DNA of 64,000 nt, from positions 4,705 through 68,704 of the forward strand of contig JAZOOD010000032.1 in NCBI GenBank assembly GCA_045654805.1, in the 5' to 3' direction. This DNA comes from CAZNKU01 sp045654805. Its GTDB lineage: Bacteria > Bacillota > Clostridia > Monoglobales > Firm-18. The notes under the pieces were generated by a model. The model made no database searches. It worked only from the letters and a program-made list of their open reading frames with translations, and was not told the origin of the DNA. Below, piece by piece: positions 45,716-55,712 of the stretch. The translations under genes and the position numbers were made by a program. Each line of letters begins with the position of its first letter. Position 1 is the stretch's first letter.

Positions 45716-47513
45716 GTTTAAGTACCGACATAAACGCCTCCTGAGGCACTTCAACAGAGCCCACCTGACGCATACGCTTTTTACCTTCCTTCTGTTTTTC
45801 CAAAAGCTTTTTCTTACGTGTAATATCACCGCCGTAACACTTTGCAAGTACGTCCTTACGCATAACCTTAACAGTCTCACGTGCAATAATCTTGTTACCT
45901 ATAGCCGCCTGAATAGGCACTTCAAACAATTGACGGGGAATAGCCTGCTTTAACTTTTCAGCAATTTTTCTTCCGCGGTCATATGCACGGTCCTGATGAA
46001 CAATAAGGCTAAGTGCATCTACCATTTCACCGTTCAAAAGCATATCAAGTTTAACCAGAGGTGCTCTTTTGTATCCGCAAAGTTCGTAGTCAAAGGATGC
46101 ATAACCCTTTGTGCGGGATTTTAATGAATCAAAAAAGTCATATATTATCTCGTTAAGAGGTAGTTCATAATGAATGGAAACACGTGTTTCGTCAAGATAC
46201 TTCATATCAATAAAAATACCTCTGCGTTCCTGACAAAGCTCCATTATATTACCAACATAGTCAGTAGGTGACATAATATTGGCACTTACAAAAGGCTCTT
46301 CCATATAGTCAATTTCCTGCATAGGTGGCAGATTGGTAGGATTAGCAACCTCTACCAACTCACCACTTGTTTTGTAAATGTTATACACAACGCTTGGTGC
46401 TGTGGTAACAAGATCCAAATTAAATTCTCTTTCCAGTCTTTCCTGAATAATTTCCATATGCAAAAGACCAAGGAAACCACAACGGAAGCCAAAGCCCAAT
46501 GCAACAGATGTTTCAGGCTCGTAAGAAAGTGAAGCATCGTTAAGCTGCAACCTGCCAAGAGCTTCTCTTAAATCATCATATCTTGCACCATCTGCGGGAT
46601 AAATACCGCAGAACACCATAGAATTAACCTTTTTGTAACCAGGCAACGGTTCTTTGCAAGGATTGTCTGCATTTGTAACAGTATCTCCCACCTGTGTGTC
46701 TGCGACACTTTTCATACTCGCAGCAATATAACCAACCTCACCTGTTTTAAGCTCAGATGATGGTGACATTCCGTTAGGATTAAGATGCCCTACCTCCACA
46801 ACGTCAAAAACCTTGCCGTTGGACATCATTTTAATTCTCTGCCCCGGTTTTAATGAGCCATTGAATATACGGCAATACACAATAACGCCCTTGTATGAAT
46901 CATAATATGAGTCAAAAATCAATGCCTGCAAAGGCTCCTCAATATCACCCTTTGGTGCAGGAATGTTCTTGACCACCTGTTCCAATACATCCTCAATATT
47001 AAGCCCCATTTTTGCAGAAATTAAAGGTGCCTCGTCAGCAGGAATACCTATAACCTCTTCAATTTCATTTTTAACATAATCAGGTCTTGCACTTGGTAAA
47101 TCTATTTTGTTGATAACGGGAACAACCTCGAGATTGTGGTCTATGGCAAGGTAAGTGTTTGCCAAGGTCTGTGCCTCAATACCCTGTGCGGCATCAACAA
47201 CCAAAATAGCCCCCTCACAAGCGGCAAGACTGCGTGAAACCTCATAGTTAAAGTCAACGTGCCCGGGAGTATCTATAAGATTAAGTACATACTCCTCTCC
47301 GTCCTTAGCTTTATATCCCACACGCACAGCACGCGCCTTTATGGTGATACCTCTTTCACGCTCCAGATCCATATTATCTAGAATCTGCTCCTCCATTTCC
47401 CTTTCCGCTACCACACCGGTAAGTTCCAAAAGCCTGTCTGCAAGAGTACTCTTGCCATGATCTATATGAGCAATTATACAAAAATTACGTATTTTATCCT
47501 GATAGTCAGCCAT
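45708..47513 (-). CDS. lepA: Elongation factor 4 (LepA)
   Basis: 601 aa translational GTPase that back-translocates stalled ribosomes. G1 is AHIDHGKST, G3 DTPGHVDF, G4 NKID; the LepA C-terminal domain is complete with KKKLLEKQKEGKKRM near the end. GTGGAGG overlaps a longer GTG frame, so the ATG at 47513 is chosen. hemW follows with an eight-base overlap, as in many Firmicutes. Confidence 0.97.
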   Translation of the reverse strand: MADYQDKIRNFCIIAHIDHGKSTLADRLLELTGVVAEREMEEQILDNMDLERERGITIKARAVRVGYKAKDGEEYVLNLIDTPGHVDFNYEVSRSLAACEGAILVVDAAQGIEAQTLANTYLAIDHNLEVVPVINKIDLPSARPDYVKNEIEEVIGIPADEAPLISAKMGLNIEDVLEQVVKNIPAPKGDIEEPLQALIFDSYYDSYKGVIVYCRIFNGSLKPGQRIKMMSNGKVFDVVEVGHLNPNGMSPSSELKTGEVGYIAASMKSVADTQVGDTVTNADNPCKEPLPGYKKVNSMVFCGIYPADGARYDDLREALGRLQLNDASLSYEPETSVALGFGFRCGFLGLLHMEIIQERLEREFNLDLVTTAPSVVYNIYKTSGELVEVANPTNLPPMQEIDYMEEPFVSANIMSPTDYVGNIMELCQERRGIFIDMKYLDETRVSIHYELPLNEIIYDFFDSLKSRTKGYASFDYELCGYKRAPLVKLDMLLNGEMVDALSLIVHQDRAYDRGRKIAEKLKQAIPRQLFEVPIQAAIGNKIIARETVKVMRKDVLAKCYGGDITRKKKLLEKQKEGKKRMRQVGSVEVPQEAFMSVLKLD

Positions 47514-47543
47514 ATTAACCTCCACATAAATTACTTACATTAT

Positions 47544-47573
47544 AGTATAACATACATTGTATATAAATTTCAA
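47544..47573 (-). promoter_or_regulatory. Candidate lepA-hemW promoter
   Basis: TTGAAA (47568-47573) and TATACT (47544-47549) with an 18-base spacer, about 30 bases before the lepA start. It is back to back with the aroA promoter. Confidence 0.5.
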
Positions 47574-47581
47574 ACATTTTC

Positions 47582-47610
47582 TTGACTAAAAGTAAAATTT
47601 TATATATACT
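47582..47610 (+). promoter_or_regulatory. aroA promoter
   Basis: TTGACT (47582-47587) and TATACT (47605-47610) with a 17-base spacer, 32 bases upstream of the aroA start codon. Confidence 0.7.
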
Positions 47611-47641
47611 AATCACATAAACTCAAAACAGAGGTGAAGCT

Positions 47642-48922
47642 ATGAAGAGCGTAACATTGACACCGTCTAAGCTTAACGGAAGGATACAAATACCCTCATC
47701 TAAATCCCTGTGCCATCGTGCTATTATATGTGCAGCATTGGCAAGAGGGAAATCAAAGCTTACAAATATATATGAATCTGATGATATACAGACGACTTTA
47801 AATGCAGTAAAATCAATGGGTGCAGATGTGAAAAATCTTGGTAACGGCACATACACCATAGATGGCACAAATACATTCCAAAAAGAAGATTCTATAAAAA
47901 TTGACTGCCGAGGATGCGGCAGTACCCTGAGATTTTTAATACCATTGGCATTTACTACTTCAACAGATGTGATTTTCACAGGACGTGAAAGACTGGCAAA
48001 GCGTTCATTGAAAACCTATACGGATATTTTTGATTCACTAAATGCGGAATATGTGGCAAGTAACAACCTTTCGTTACCAATAACCATAAAAAAAGGGGAC
48101 TTAAGCGGTAATATTATCGAACTTGATGCAGATGTAAACAGCCAATTTTTGAGCGGACTTTTATTTGCACTTCCTCTTTTTCCGTATGATACGGAAATAC
48201 GTCTTTCGGCACCTTTCAATTCAAAGGGTTATCTGGATATGACAATAGATATTCTTGAAAAATTCGGAATAAAAATATTTAACCATAAATATATGCTTTT
48301 CCGCATACACGGTAACCAAAACTACAAACCGTTTAATTACCACGCAGAAGGTGATTTTTCACACGCGGCTTTCTACCTTGCGGCAGGTGCGTTGGGCAAC
48401 TTTATTGTGTGTAACGGGCTTAATATGGAAACAAAACAAACCGATAAAAACATAATAAATATAATAGAAAAAATGAATGGCAAAATAGTAATTGAAAATA
48501 GTGCAATCGCCGCGGTTCCGACTCTTCTAAAGGGTGCGGAAATTAATATTTCACAAAACCCCGACCTTTTGCCTTCCATATGTGTTATGGCTACATTTGC
48601 ACAGGGTGAAACTATAATCACAGGTATTGAATGTGACCGGGAAAGAGCAGTTAATGTAGCAAACCAGTTAAATTCAATAGGTGCTACTATAATTGAACAA
48701 CCCAATCGCCTTATTATAGAAGGGTCAAACACAATATCGGGCGGTACAGCAAATACCTGCAACGACCACCGCATAGCTATGGCACTTGCAATAGCAAGTA
48801 CCTGTTGCGAAAGTCTGGTATCAGTAGAAGACAGCGAAACAATAAATAAATCATATCCGCAATTTTGGGACCACTTTAATTCATTAGGCGGAATAACTGA
48901 AGAATGGATTATGAATAAATAA
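47642..48922 (+). CDS. aroA: 5-enolpyruvylshikimate-3-phosphate synthase
   Basis: 426 aa. Converts shikimate 3-phosphate and PEP to EPSP in aromatic amino acid synthesis. Visible signatures: PSSKSLCHRAIICAALA (Lys and Ser/Arg of the PEP site), RGCGSTLRFL (a variant of GNAGTAMRPL), LSGLLFALPL and the C-terminal DHRIAMALAIA. The GCGST loop suggests a class II-like enzyme. AGAGGTG lies before the ATG. Other shikimate genes are not in the window. Confidence 0.94.
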   Translation: MKSVTLTPSKLNGRIQIPSSKSLCHRAIICAALARGKSKLTNIYESDDIQTTLNAVKSMGADVKNLGNGTYTIDGTNTFQKEDSIKIDCRGCGSTLRFLIPLAFTTSTDVIFTGRERLAKRSLKTYTDIFDSLNAEYVASNNLSLPITIKKGDLSGNIIELDADVNSQFLSGLLFALPLFPYDTEIRLSAPFNSKGYLDMTIDILEKFGIKIFNHKYMLFRIHGNQNYKPFNYHAEGDFSHAAFYLAAGALGNFIVCNGLNMETKQTDKNIINIIEKMNGKIVIENSAIAAVPTLLKGAEINISQNPDLLPSICVMATFAQGETIITGIECDRERAVNVANQLNSIGATIIEQPNRLIIEGSNTISGGTANTCNDHRIAMALAIASTCCESLVSVEDSETINKSYPQFWDHFNSLGGITEEWIMNK

Positions 48923-48948
48923 AGCACAAGGAAAATTCCCTTGTGCTT
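48922..48948. terminator. Terminator between aroA and the parvulin gene
   Basis: AAGCACAAGG pairs with CCTTGTGCTT (48922-48931 with 48939-48948), followed by ATTTCTTT on the plus strand. It can serve both convergent genes. Confidence 0.8.
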
Positions 48949-48963
48949 ATTTCTTTATATAAT

Positions 48964-49707
48964 TTAGAACCTGTCAACAGGATACAAAATCTGCAACTGG
49001 TTAAGCTTACTTCTGTATGCTTCCTGCTGTTTTTCTTGAAGCAGGCTACCCTTCAACTGGTCTTTGATTGCATCAAATTCCATAGGCTTTGCTTCCGATT
49101 TTGAATTTAATTTTATCAAGTGATAACCAAACTGTGTTTTAACAGGACCTTTTACTTCCCCAACTTCCATAGAAAAACTTGCTTCATCAAATTCAGGTAC
49201 CATCTGTCCCCTTGTGAATTCACCAAGGTTACCGCCGTTTTCACTTGACGGACAAGAACTTTCTGCACGTGCAGCATCTTCAAAGGAGATTTCCTTGTTG
49301 TTAATTTTTTCAAGCAATTCCTTTGCCTTTTCCTCGCTGTCTACTAAAATGTGGCTTGCACCTACTTTTTCATCTTCTATAAACTGCTCCTTGTTCTTTT
49401 CGTAATATTCCTTAACTTCATCATCTTTTACGTCAATCTTTTCCATAGTCTTTTTCATAACGAAGTTAACAAGCAAGTCGTTTTTAACCATTTCAAGCTC
49501 TTTTTTAAATTCAGGGTCATATTCAAAAAGATTTTTCTGTGCATCCAATAGCAAAAGCTTTTTGCTTATAAGCTGCTCCAAAACCATTTTTCTGCCCTGT
49601 TCGTTGTTCATATTCTGACCATGTTGTGCAAAAGCAGCAACCATAGCCTCTACATCAGATTCTCTAATTGCAACACCGTTTACTGTTGCCAAAACTTTTG
49701 AATTCAT
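48964..49707 (-). CDS. Parvulin-type peptidyl-prolyl isomerase, no signal peptide
   Basis: 247 aa. A SurA/PrsA-like N-terminal helical domain (about 1-110) is followed by a parvulin domain (GASHILVDSEEKAKELL, SSENGGNLGEF, QFGYHLIKL). It catalyses prolyl cis-trans isomerisation and holds unfolded chains. Unlike PrsA there is no signal peptide or lipobox (the chain starts MNSKVLATVNGVAI), so it should be cytoplasmic. Confidence 0.9.
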   Translation of the reverse strand: MNSKVLATVNGVAIRESDVEAMVAAFAQHGQNMNNEQGRKMVLEQLISKKLLLLDAQKNLFEYDPEFKKELEMVKNDLLVNFVMKKTMEKIDVKDDEVKEYYEKNKEQFIEDEKVGASHILVDSEEKAKELLEKINNKEISFEDAARAESSCPSSENGGNLGEFTRGQMVPEFDEASFSMEVGEVKGPVKTQFGYHLIKLNSKSEAKPMEFDAIKDQLKGSLLQEKQQEAYRSKLNQLQILYPVDRF

Positions 49708-49805
49708 AATTTAATCCATAGCCTTTCTGTCTTTACAGACCTTATATTTAATTTGGTATATTCTAACATATTTTAAAACATATTACAAGCCATTTTACAA
49801 AAAAT

Positions 49806-51629
49806 TTACTTTATCTTCAACGTACGCATTGCGTTTAGAATGGCAATTACGGAAACACCAACGTCAGCAAATACAGCCTCCCACATTGTGGCGATACCTA
49901 ATGTCCCTAATGATAGTACGGCAAATTTTATACCAAGTGCAAAAACGATATTTTGAATAACAATTTTCTTGGTTTTTGACGCAATGTTAATAGCCTGTAT
50001 AAGCTTTGAAGGATTATCGTCCATAATAATCACATCTGCGGCCTCCATGGCTGCATCAGCTCCAAGACCTCCCATAGCTATACCCACATCTGCCCTTGCA
50101 AGTACAGGTGCATCATTTATGCCATCACCCATAAATGCCAGCTTGCTTTTACCACTAATAAGCTTTTCAATACAATACACCTTATCAGAGGGCATAAGCT
50201 CTGCATAATATTCATCTATACCCAAATTTTCTGCAACATTTTTTGCAACAATATCTTTGTCCCCTGTAAACATAACTGTTTTTTCTATTCCTATTTCTTT
50301 AAGTAGCTTTACTATCCTTAGTGCATCTTCTTTTACTTCATCGGCTACCTCTATATAACCTGCGTATTCGCCCTCAACAGACACATACACAACAGTTCCC
50401 GTGTAATTATGCTCGTGTAGTTTTATGCCAAGGCTATTCATAAGCTTAATATTGCCTGCATATACCTGCTTGCCCTCCACAATCGATCTAACACCATATC
50501 CGCTTAATTCCTCTACACTTTCAACCATACAATTACCCTTATACGCTTTTTTTAATGATATAGCAATAGGGTGATTGGAATATTTTTCTGCAGAAGCAGC
50601 ATATTTTAACAATTCCCCCTCTGTCATCCCCTGTGGACATATATCTTTTATATAAAAATTACCCTTTGTAAGAGTTCCGGTCTTGTCAAAAACTACTGTT
50701 TTTACGTCGGCTAAAATCTCAATATAACTCGACCCCTTAACCAATATACCCCGCTTTGATGCCGCACCTATACCACCAAAAAATGATAATGGTACAGATA
50801 TAACCAATGCACAAGGGCAAGATACAACAAGAAAAATCAGTGCTCTGCCCAACCACTCTGACCAATTGCCGAAAATAATTGATGGAACTACTGCCAAAAG
50901 GATTGCACATATAACTACAATAGGAGTATAATATCTTGAAAAACGTGTTATAATGCTTTCCGTTTTTGCTTTGCTTAGTGCGGAATTTTCCACCAATTCC
51001 ATAATTTTTGAAGCTGTAGAATTTTCAAAATCACATACTGTCTGTATCCTCAAAACACCATTTATATTGATATATCCGCTTGAAACTGAATCCCCCACAC
51101 ATATATCCTTAGGTAGTGATTCACCCGTCAATGCAGAGGTGTCAAGTGTGCTTTCACCTTCTATAACAATGCCATCTATGGCTATCTTTTCACCGGGCTT
51201 TACCAATATAATCTCACCTATTGATATTTCCTCCGGCATAACTTCCAAAACCTCACCGTCACGTTCCACGTTTGCCAAATCCGGATTCAAGTCCATAAGA
51301 TTGGAAATTGATTTTCTGCTCTTTCCCACGGCTATGGACTCAAACATATCCCCAACCTGGTAAAACACCATTACAAATACTGCCTCAGGATATTCACCAA
51401 TTATCAAAGCACCGATTGTAGCTATTGACATCAAAAAATTTTCATCAAACATCTGTCCTCTGAATATATTTTTTAAAGCTTTCCAAAGTACATCATACCC
51501 TGCTATAAAGTACGGCACAAGGTACAAAAATAGTTTATATATGTTATCTTTTTCGAACAAACTTACAATAACAAAAAACAACATCGCAACTATAATGCGT
51601 ATCAGCTTTATTTTATGTTTTTTCTGCAT
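49806..51629 (-). CDS. Zn/Cd/Pb-exporting P1B-type ATPase
   Basis: 607 aa. TM6 motif SCPCALVISVP, phosphorylation site FDKTGTLTKG, the HP locus SNHPIA, and GDGINDAPVLA. The last helices carry Lys in ALGIKFA and Asp in VFADVGV, marking the Zn/Cd/Pb subgroup (ZntA/CadA). The N-terminal metal-binding domain is missing; a stand-alone HMA protein is encoded just upstream. It follows the CadC-type regulator, so the operon is probably metal-induced. Confidence 0.93.
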   Translation of the reverse strand: MQKKHKIKLIRIIVAMLFFVIVSLFEKDNIYKLFLYLVPYFIAGYDVLWKALKNIFRGQMFDENFLMSIATIGALIIGEYPEAVFVMVFYQVGDMFESIAVGKSRKSISNLMDLNPDLANVERDGEVLEVMPEEISIGEIILVKPGEKIAIDGIVIEGESTLDTSALTGESLPKDICVGDSVSSGYININGVLRIQTVCDFENSTASKIMELVENSALSKAKTESIITRFSRYYTPIVVICAILLAVVPSIIFGNWSEWLGRALIFLVVSCPCALVISVPLSFFGGIGAASKRGILVKGSSYIEILADVKTVVFDKTGTLTKGNFYIKDICPQGMTEGELLKYAASAEKYSNHPIAISLKKAYKGNCMVESVEELSGYGVRSIVEGKQVYAGNIKLMNSLGIKLHEHNYTGTVVYVSVEGEYAGYIEVADEVKEDALRIVKLLKEIGIEKTVMFTGDKDIVAKNVAENLGIDEYYAELMPSDKVYCIEKLISGKSKLAFMGDGINDAPVLARADVGIAMGGLGADAAMEAADVIIMDDNPSKLIQAINIASKTKKIVIQNIVFALGIKFAVLSLGTLGIATMWEAVFADVGVSVIAILNAMRTLKIK

Positions 51630-51639
51630 ATATGTAACC

Positions 51640-51858
51640 CTACCTTACTATTTCACAGTTTGAATCAACTTTCCTCACAGCTTTTTGTGCCTGATCCATA
51701 ATTTTGTCAAATTTTTCATCATCAGCATCTATAATCATTTTTTGCGCCATAAAGTTTACTGATACGGAATTAACTCCTTCTAGCTTGCTGATTGCCTGCT
51801 CCATACGGTCTGCACAATGTGCACAGTCTAAATTATTCATTTTAAATATCTTTTTCAT
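51640..51858 (-). CDS. Stand-alone heavy-metal-associated (HMA) domain protein
   Basis: 72 aa ferredoxin-like metallochaperone domain with CxxC in NLDCAHCADRMEQ and the helix-strand pattern of the family. The LDCAHC form resembles the N-terminal domain of CadA/ZntA rather than CopZ. It lies ten bases before the ATPase gene, which lacks such a domain, so it probably delivers metal to it. Confidence 0.9.
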   Translation of the reverse strand: MKKIFKMNNLDCAHCADRMEQAISKLEGVNSVSVNFMAQKMIIDADDEKFDKIMDQAQKAVRKVDSNCEIVR

Positions 51859-51869
51859 AACTATTCCCC

Positions 51870-52226
51870 CTATTCATTTATATGCTCAATACCGTTATCA
51901 AGTATCTTTTTAATATGGTCGTCGGAAAGGGAATAAAACACAGACTTTCCCTCTTTACGAAATTTCACAAGTCTTGCCTGTTTCAAAATTCTCAACTGAT
52001 GAGATATAGCTGACACAGTCATATTAAGCACCTGCGCAATATCACATACACACATTTCCGACTCAAACAAAACATACAATATTTTTATTCTGGTGCTGTC
52101 ACCAAATATTTTAAAAAACTCTGCCAAATCAAAAAGTTCCTCCGTAAGAGGCATAGTCTCCTCAACCTTTTTAACCAAATCCTTGTGAATATGCATATAT
52201 TCACAGCTTGGTGCAACATTCCCCAT
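51870..52226 (-). CDS. ArsR/SmtB-family metal sensor, CadC type
   Basis: 118 aa winged-helix repressor. The metal box is SEMCVCDIAQVL, like ELCVCD of CadC, with an N-terminal Cys8 in PSCEYMHIH that may complete the site. The HTH is MTVSAISHQLRILKQARLV. A GGAGAG ribosome site sets the start at 52226. Metal binding should release it from the palindrome at 52248-52267 and turn on the efflux operon. Confidence 0.92.
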   Translation of the reverse strand: MGNVAPSCEYMHIHKDLVKKVEETMPLTEELFDLAEFFKIFGDSTRIKILYVLFESEMCVCDIAQVLNMTVSAISHQLRILKQARLVKFRKEGKSVFYSLSDDHIKKILDNGIEHINE

Positions 52227-52247
52227 ATGCTCACTCTCCGTCTCTTT

Positions 52248-52267
52248 ATTTGAACGCTTGTTCAAAT
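52248..52267. promoter_or_regulatory. ArsR/SmtB-type operator
   Basis: Perfect inverted repeat ATTTGAAC-GCTT-GTTCAAAT, with the TGAAC/GTTCA core typical of SmtB/CadC sites. It overlaps the expected transcription start of the efflux operon. Confidence 0.85.
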
Positions 52268-52270
52268 GTT

Positions 52271-52299
52271 ATTATAAATCTTATTATAAACTTTGTCAA
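52271..52299 (-). promoter_or_regulatory. Promoter of the Zn/Cd efflux operon
   Basis: TTGACA (52294-52299) and TATAAT (52271-52276) with a 17-base spacer, a near-consensus sigma-A promoter. The operator lies directly downstream. Confidence 0.85.
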
Positions 52300-52481
52300 T
52301 ATTTTTTGGTAAAATGCTTGTCTTATTTTCATTTACCTGTACTTTTAGGTGTAATGTGCATATTTAACTTGGCAACTTGCTAAAGCAATGTAGTTTTCAG
52401 TCGTTGACCTTAGTCATCGTAATTTTTTATTTTACACATAAAGTAATCAATGGTGTTTTACTTTTAGCTGCGATACAAAAA

Positions 52482-52513
52482 GAAAACCACAAGGCTTATA
52501 CCTTGTGGTTTTC
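52482..52513 (-). terminator. carAB terminator
   Basis: A perfect 13-bp stem (52482-52494 with 52501-52513), loop of six, followed on the minus strand by TTTTTGT. It lies 10 bases after the carB stop. Confidence 0.88.
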
Positions 52514-52522
52514 GACTTTTAT

Positions 52523-55500
52523 TTACTCATTATCAATTGTTGAAACTGTAATTGTAATTTCCTCAAGTACATCAAGCAGAACCCTTACAGTATCAAGTGC
52601 AGTAAACATTGTAATATTATTTTCAACCGCACACTGTCTGATTTTAGAGCCGTCATTTTCCTGATTAAATGAGTTTACATCTCTCGTGTTAATAACATAG
52701 TTAATATAACCCTTACGCATTGACTCAAGTATAACTTCATTATCCTCGCTAAGCTTAGGCAATATTCTTGTTTTAATATTATGCTTTTTAAGGAAGTTTG
52801 CAGTTCCCTCAGTGGCTTCAATATTAAAGCCAAGGTCATAGAATCTTTGCATTAACGGCAAGGCTTCTTCCTTATCCTTGTCGGCTATTGTAACAAATAC
52901 TGTACCATAGTTTGTAACATTCATACTTGCAGCCTGCAAAGCTTTGTACAACGCTCTTGTTAACTTTTTGTCATAACCGATAGCTTCACCTGTAGACTTC
53001 ATTTCAGGTGAAAGATAAGCGTCAAGACCTCTTAGTTTGTTGAATGAGAAGGCAGGTACTTTAACATACCATCTGTCCTTTTCCTTAGGATATTCCTCTG
53101 TAATCCCCTGTTCCTTAAGGCTCTTGCCAAGTATAATAAGTGTTGCAATATCTGCAAGGCTATAGCCTGTAGCCTTTGAGAGGAAAGGAACTGTTCTTGA
53201 AGAACGTGGGTTTACCTCGATTACAAACACGTTATCGTCTTTATCTACAATAAACTGAATGTTATAAAGACCCACAATACCTATACCTAGACCCAACTTC
53301 TTTGTATAATCCAAAATTGTATCCTTAACCTTCTGACTTATTGAGAAGGTTGGGTATACGCTGATAGAGTCACCTGAATGTACGCCTGTGCGTTCAACAT
53401 GTTCCATAATACCAGGTACAAAAATATCTGTACCGTCGCATACTGCGTCTACTTCTACTTCCTTACCAACAATGTATTTATCTACCAATACAGGTCTGTC
53501 CTCATCAATTTCAACGGCAGTTTTAAGGTACTGACGAAGTGCCTTTTCATCTGCAACAATCTGCATTGCACGGCCGCCCAAAACATAACTTGGACGAACA
53601 AGTACAGGGTATCCGATATCTTTTGCAGCCTCTACACCGTCTTCAATATTTGTTACGGCTTTACCCTTTGGCTGTGGAATCTTAAGCTGTTCCATAATCT
53701 TTTCAAAAGAATCACGGTTTTCAGCCTTATCAATGGCATCGCAATCTGTACCGATAATTTTAACACCGCGTTTCATCAAAGGTTCAGCAAGGTTAATAGC
53801 AGTCTGCCCTCCAAGTGATGCAATAACACCGATAGGCTTTTCAAGCTCTACTATATTCATAACATCTTCCACTGTAAGAGGTTCAAAATACAATTTATCA
53901 CTTGTTGTATAGTCGGTCGATACTGTTTCAGGGTTGTTATTGATTATAATTGATTCATAGCCTGCGTCCTTAATTGTCTTTATAGCGTGAACTGTTGAGT
54001 AGTCAAATTCAACACCCTGTCCAATACGAATAGGCCCTGAACCTAAAACGATAATCTTCTTTTTATCACTTACAATAGATTCATTTTCATCCTCATAGGT
54101 TGAATAGAAATATGGTGTATAGCCGTTAAATTCACCTGCGCAGGTGTCGATAGTCTTGTAAACAGGAAATATGTTGTTTGTCTTACGAAGATTATATACA
54201 TCATCCTCTGTAACATTCCACAGACGTGCAATATATTTGTCAGAAAAGCCCATCTTCTTAGCTTTTTTCATAATATCTATGTCGTTAGGGTTGGCAACAA
54301 GCTGTTTTTCATAATCAACAATATTCTTAATTTTGTCAAGGAACAGCATATCTATTTGTGTAACGTCACAAATTCTGCTGTGGTCAACACCTAGCCACAT
54401 AAGCTCTGCAATAGCGTAGATACGGTCGTCTGTACCTTCGGAAATGTACCGCATAAGCTCGTCTATTGACATCTTATCGTTATCAAATTTAGACATATAA
54501 ATATGAGATGTGCCTATTTCAAGTGAACGAATAGCCTTTAAGAAGCATTCCTCCAAAGTACGGCCGATACTCATAACCTCACCCGTAGCCTTCATCTGTG
54601 TGCCTAACTTGTTATTTGCATCAACAAACTTGTCAAATGGGAAACGAGGCATCTTTGCAACCACATAGTCAAGTGACGGTTCAAATGACGCAGGTGTGTT
54701 TGCAATCATAATTTCGTCCAGGGTCATACCCAAAGCAACCTTTGCTGTTACCCTTGCGATAGGGTACGCACTTGCCTTTGAAGCAAGGGCTGATGAACGT
54801 GATACACGAGGGTTAACCTCGATAACAAAGTATGAGAAGGACTGTGGGTCCAATGCAAACTGTACGTTACAACCGCCCTCAATTTTAAGCGCCTTGATGA
54901 TTCTTAAAGCAGAATCACTTAGCATATGATATTCCTTACTTGTCAAAGTCTGCGCAGGAGCAACAACAATGGAGTCACCTGTGTGGATACCTACAGGGTC
55001 CACATTTTCCATACTGCAGATTGTAATTGCAGTATCCTTGCTGTCACGCATTACTTCAAACTCAATTTCCTTATAGCCTTTAATACTCTTTTCAACCAAA
55101 ACCTGATGAACAGGTGAAAGCTTAAGAGCATTTTTCATAATTTCACGAAGTTCTGCCTCGTTATCGGCAAAACCGCCGCCTGTACCGCCCAATGTAAACG
55201 CAGGACGAAGTACAACTGGGTAGCCGATTTCTTCAGCAGCCTTTACACCTTCTTCCATAGAATGTGTAATAATGGAAGGCAAAACGGGTTCTCCCAATTC
55301 TTCACAAAGTTCTTTGAAAAGCTCACGGTCTTCCGCACGCTCGATACTTTCAACATCAGTACCCAAAAGTTCTACCTGACATTCGTGCAAAATACCCTTT
55401 TTAGAAAGCTGCATTGCAAGGTTAAGTCCTGTCTGACCGCCGATGCCCGGTACGATAGCGTCAGGTCTTTCATATCTTATAATTTTAGCAACATATTCCA

Positions 55501-55711
55501 AAGTCAAAGGTTCCATATAAACTTTATCTGCAATAGTTGTATCTGTCATAATTGTAGCAGGGTTAGAATTAGCCAATATAACCTCGTATCCCTCTTCCTT
55601 AAGGGCAAGGCAAGCCTGTGTACCTGCATAGTCAAATTCCGCCGCCTGACCGATAACGATAGGACCGGAACCTATAACCAGTACTTTTTTTATATCCGTT
55701 CTCTTTGGCAT
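52523..55711 (-). CDS. carB: Carbamoyl-phosphate synthase large subunit
   Basis: 1062 aa with the expected repeated architecture: two ATP-grasp halves (GSGPIVIGQAAEFDYAG and GSGPIRIGQGVEFDYS begin them), an oligomerisation domain, and a C-terminal MGS-like domain (about 930-1062). It makes carbamoyl phosphate from bicarbonate, 2 ATP and ammonia. Both ATP sites look intact (RPSYVLGGRAMQIV, RPAFTLGGTGGG). Partner carA is one base upstream. Confidence 0.96.
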   Translation of the reverse strand: MPKRTDIKKVLVIGSGPIVIGQAAEFDYAGTQACLALKEEGYEVILANSNPATIMTDTTIADKVYMEPLTLEYVAKIIRYERPDAIVPGIGGQTGLNLAMQLSKKGILHECQVELLGTDVESIERAEDRELFKELCEELGEPVLPSIITHSMEEGVKAAEEIGYPVVLRPAFTLGGTGGGFADNEAELREIMKNALKLSPVHQVLVEKSIKGYKEIEFEVMRDSKDTAITICSMENVDPVGIHTGDSIVVAPAQTLTSKEYHMLSDSALRIIKALKIEGGCNVQFALDPQSFSYFVIEVNPRVSRSSALASKASAYPIARVTAKVALGMTLDEIMIANTPASFEPSLDYVVAKMPRFPFDKFVDANNKLGTQMKATGEVMSIGRTLEECFLKAIRSLEIGTSHIYMSKFDNDKMSIDELMRYISEGTDDRIYAIAELMWLGVDHSRICDVTQIDMLFLDKIKNIVDYEKQLVANPNDIDIMKKAKKMGFSDKYIARLWNVTEDDVYNLRKTNNIFPVYKTIDTCAGEFNGYTPYFYSTYEDENESIVSDKKKIIVLGSGPIRIGQGVEFDYSTVHAIKTIKDAGYESIIINNNPETVSTDYTTSDKLYFEPLTVEDVMNIVELEKPIGVIASLGGQTAINLAEPLMKRGVKIIGTDCDAIDKAENRDSFEKIMEQLKIPQPKGKAVTNIEDGVEAAKDIGYPVLVRPSYVLGGRAMQIVADEKALRQYLKTAVEIDEDRPVLVDKYIVGKEVEVDAVCDGTDIFVPGIMEHVERTGVHSGDSISVYPTFSISQKVKDTILDYTKKLGLGIGIVGLYNIQFIVDKDDNVFVIEVNPRSSRTVPFLSKATGYSLADIATLIILGKSLKEQGITEEYPKEKDRWYVKVPAFSFNKLRGLDAYLSPEMKSTGEAIGYDKKLTRALYKALQAASMNVTNYGTVFVTIADKDKEEALPLMQRFYDLGFNIEATEGTANFLKKHNIKTRILPKLSEDNEVILESMRKGYINYVINTRDVNSFNQENDGSKIRQCAVENNITMFTALDTVRVLLDVLEEITITVSTIDNE

Positions 55712-55712
55712 A

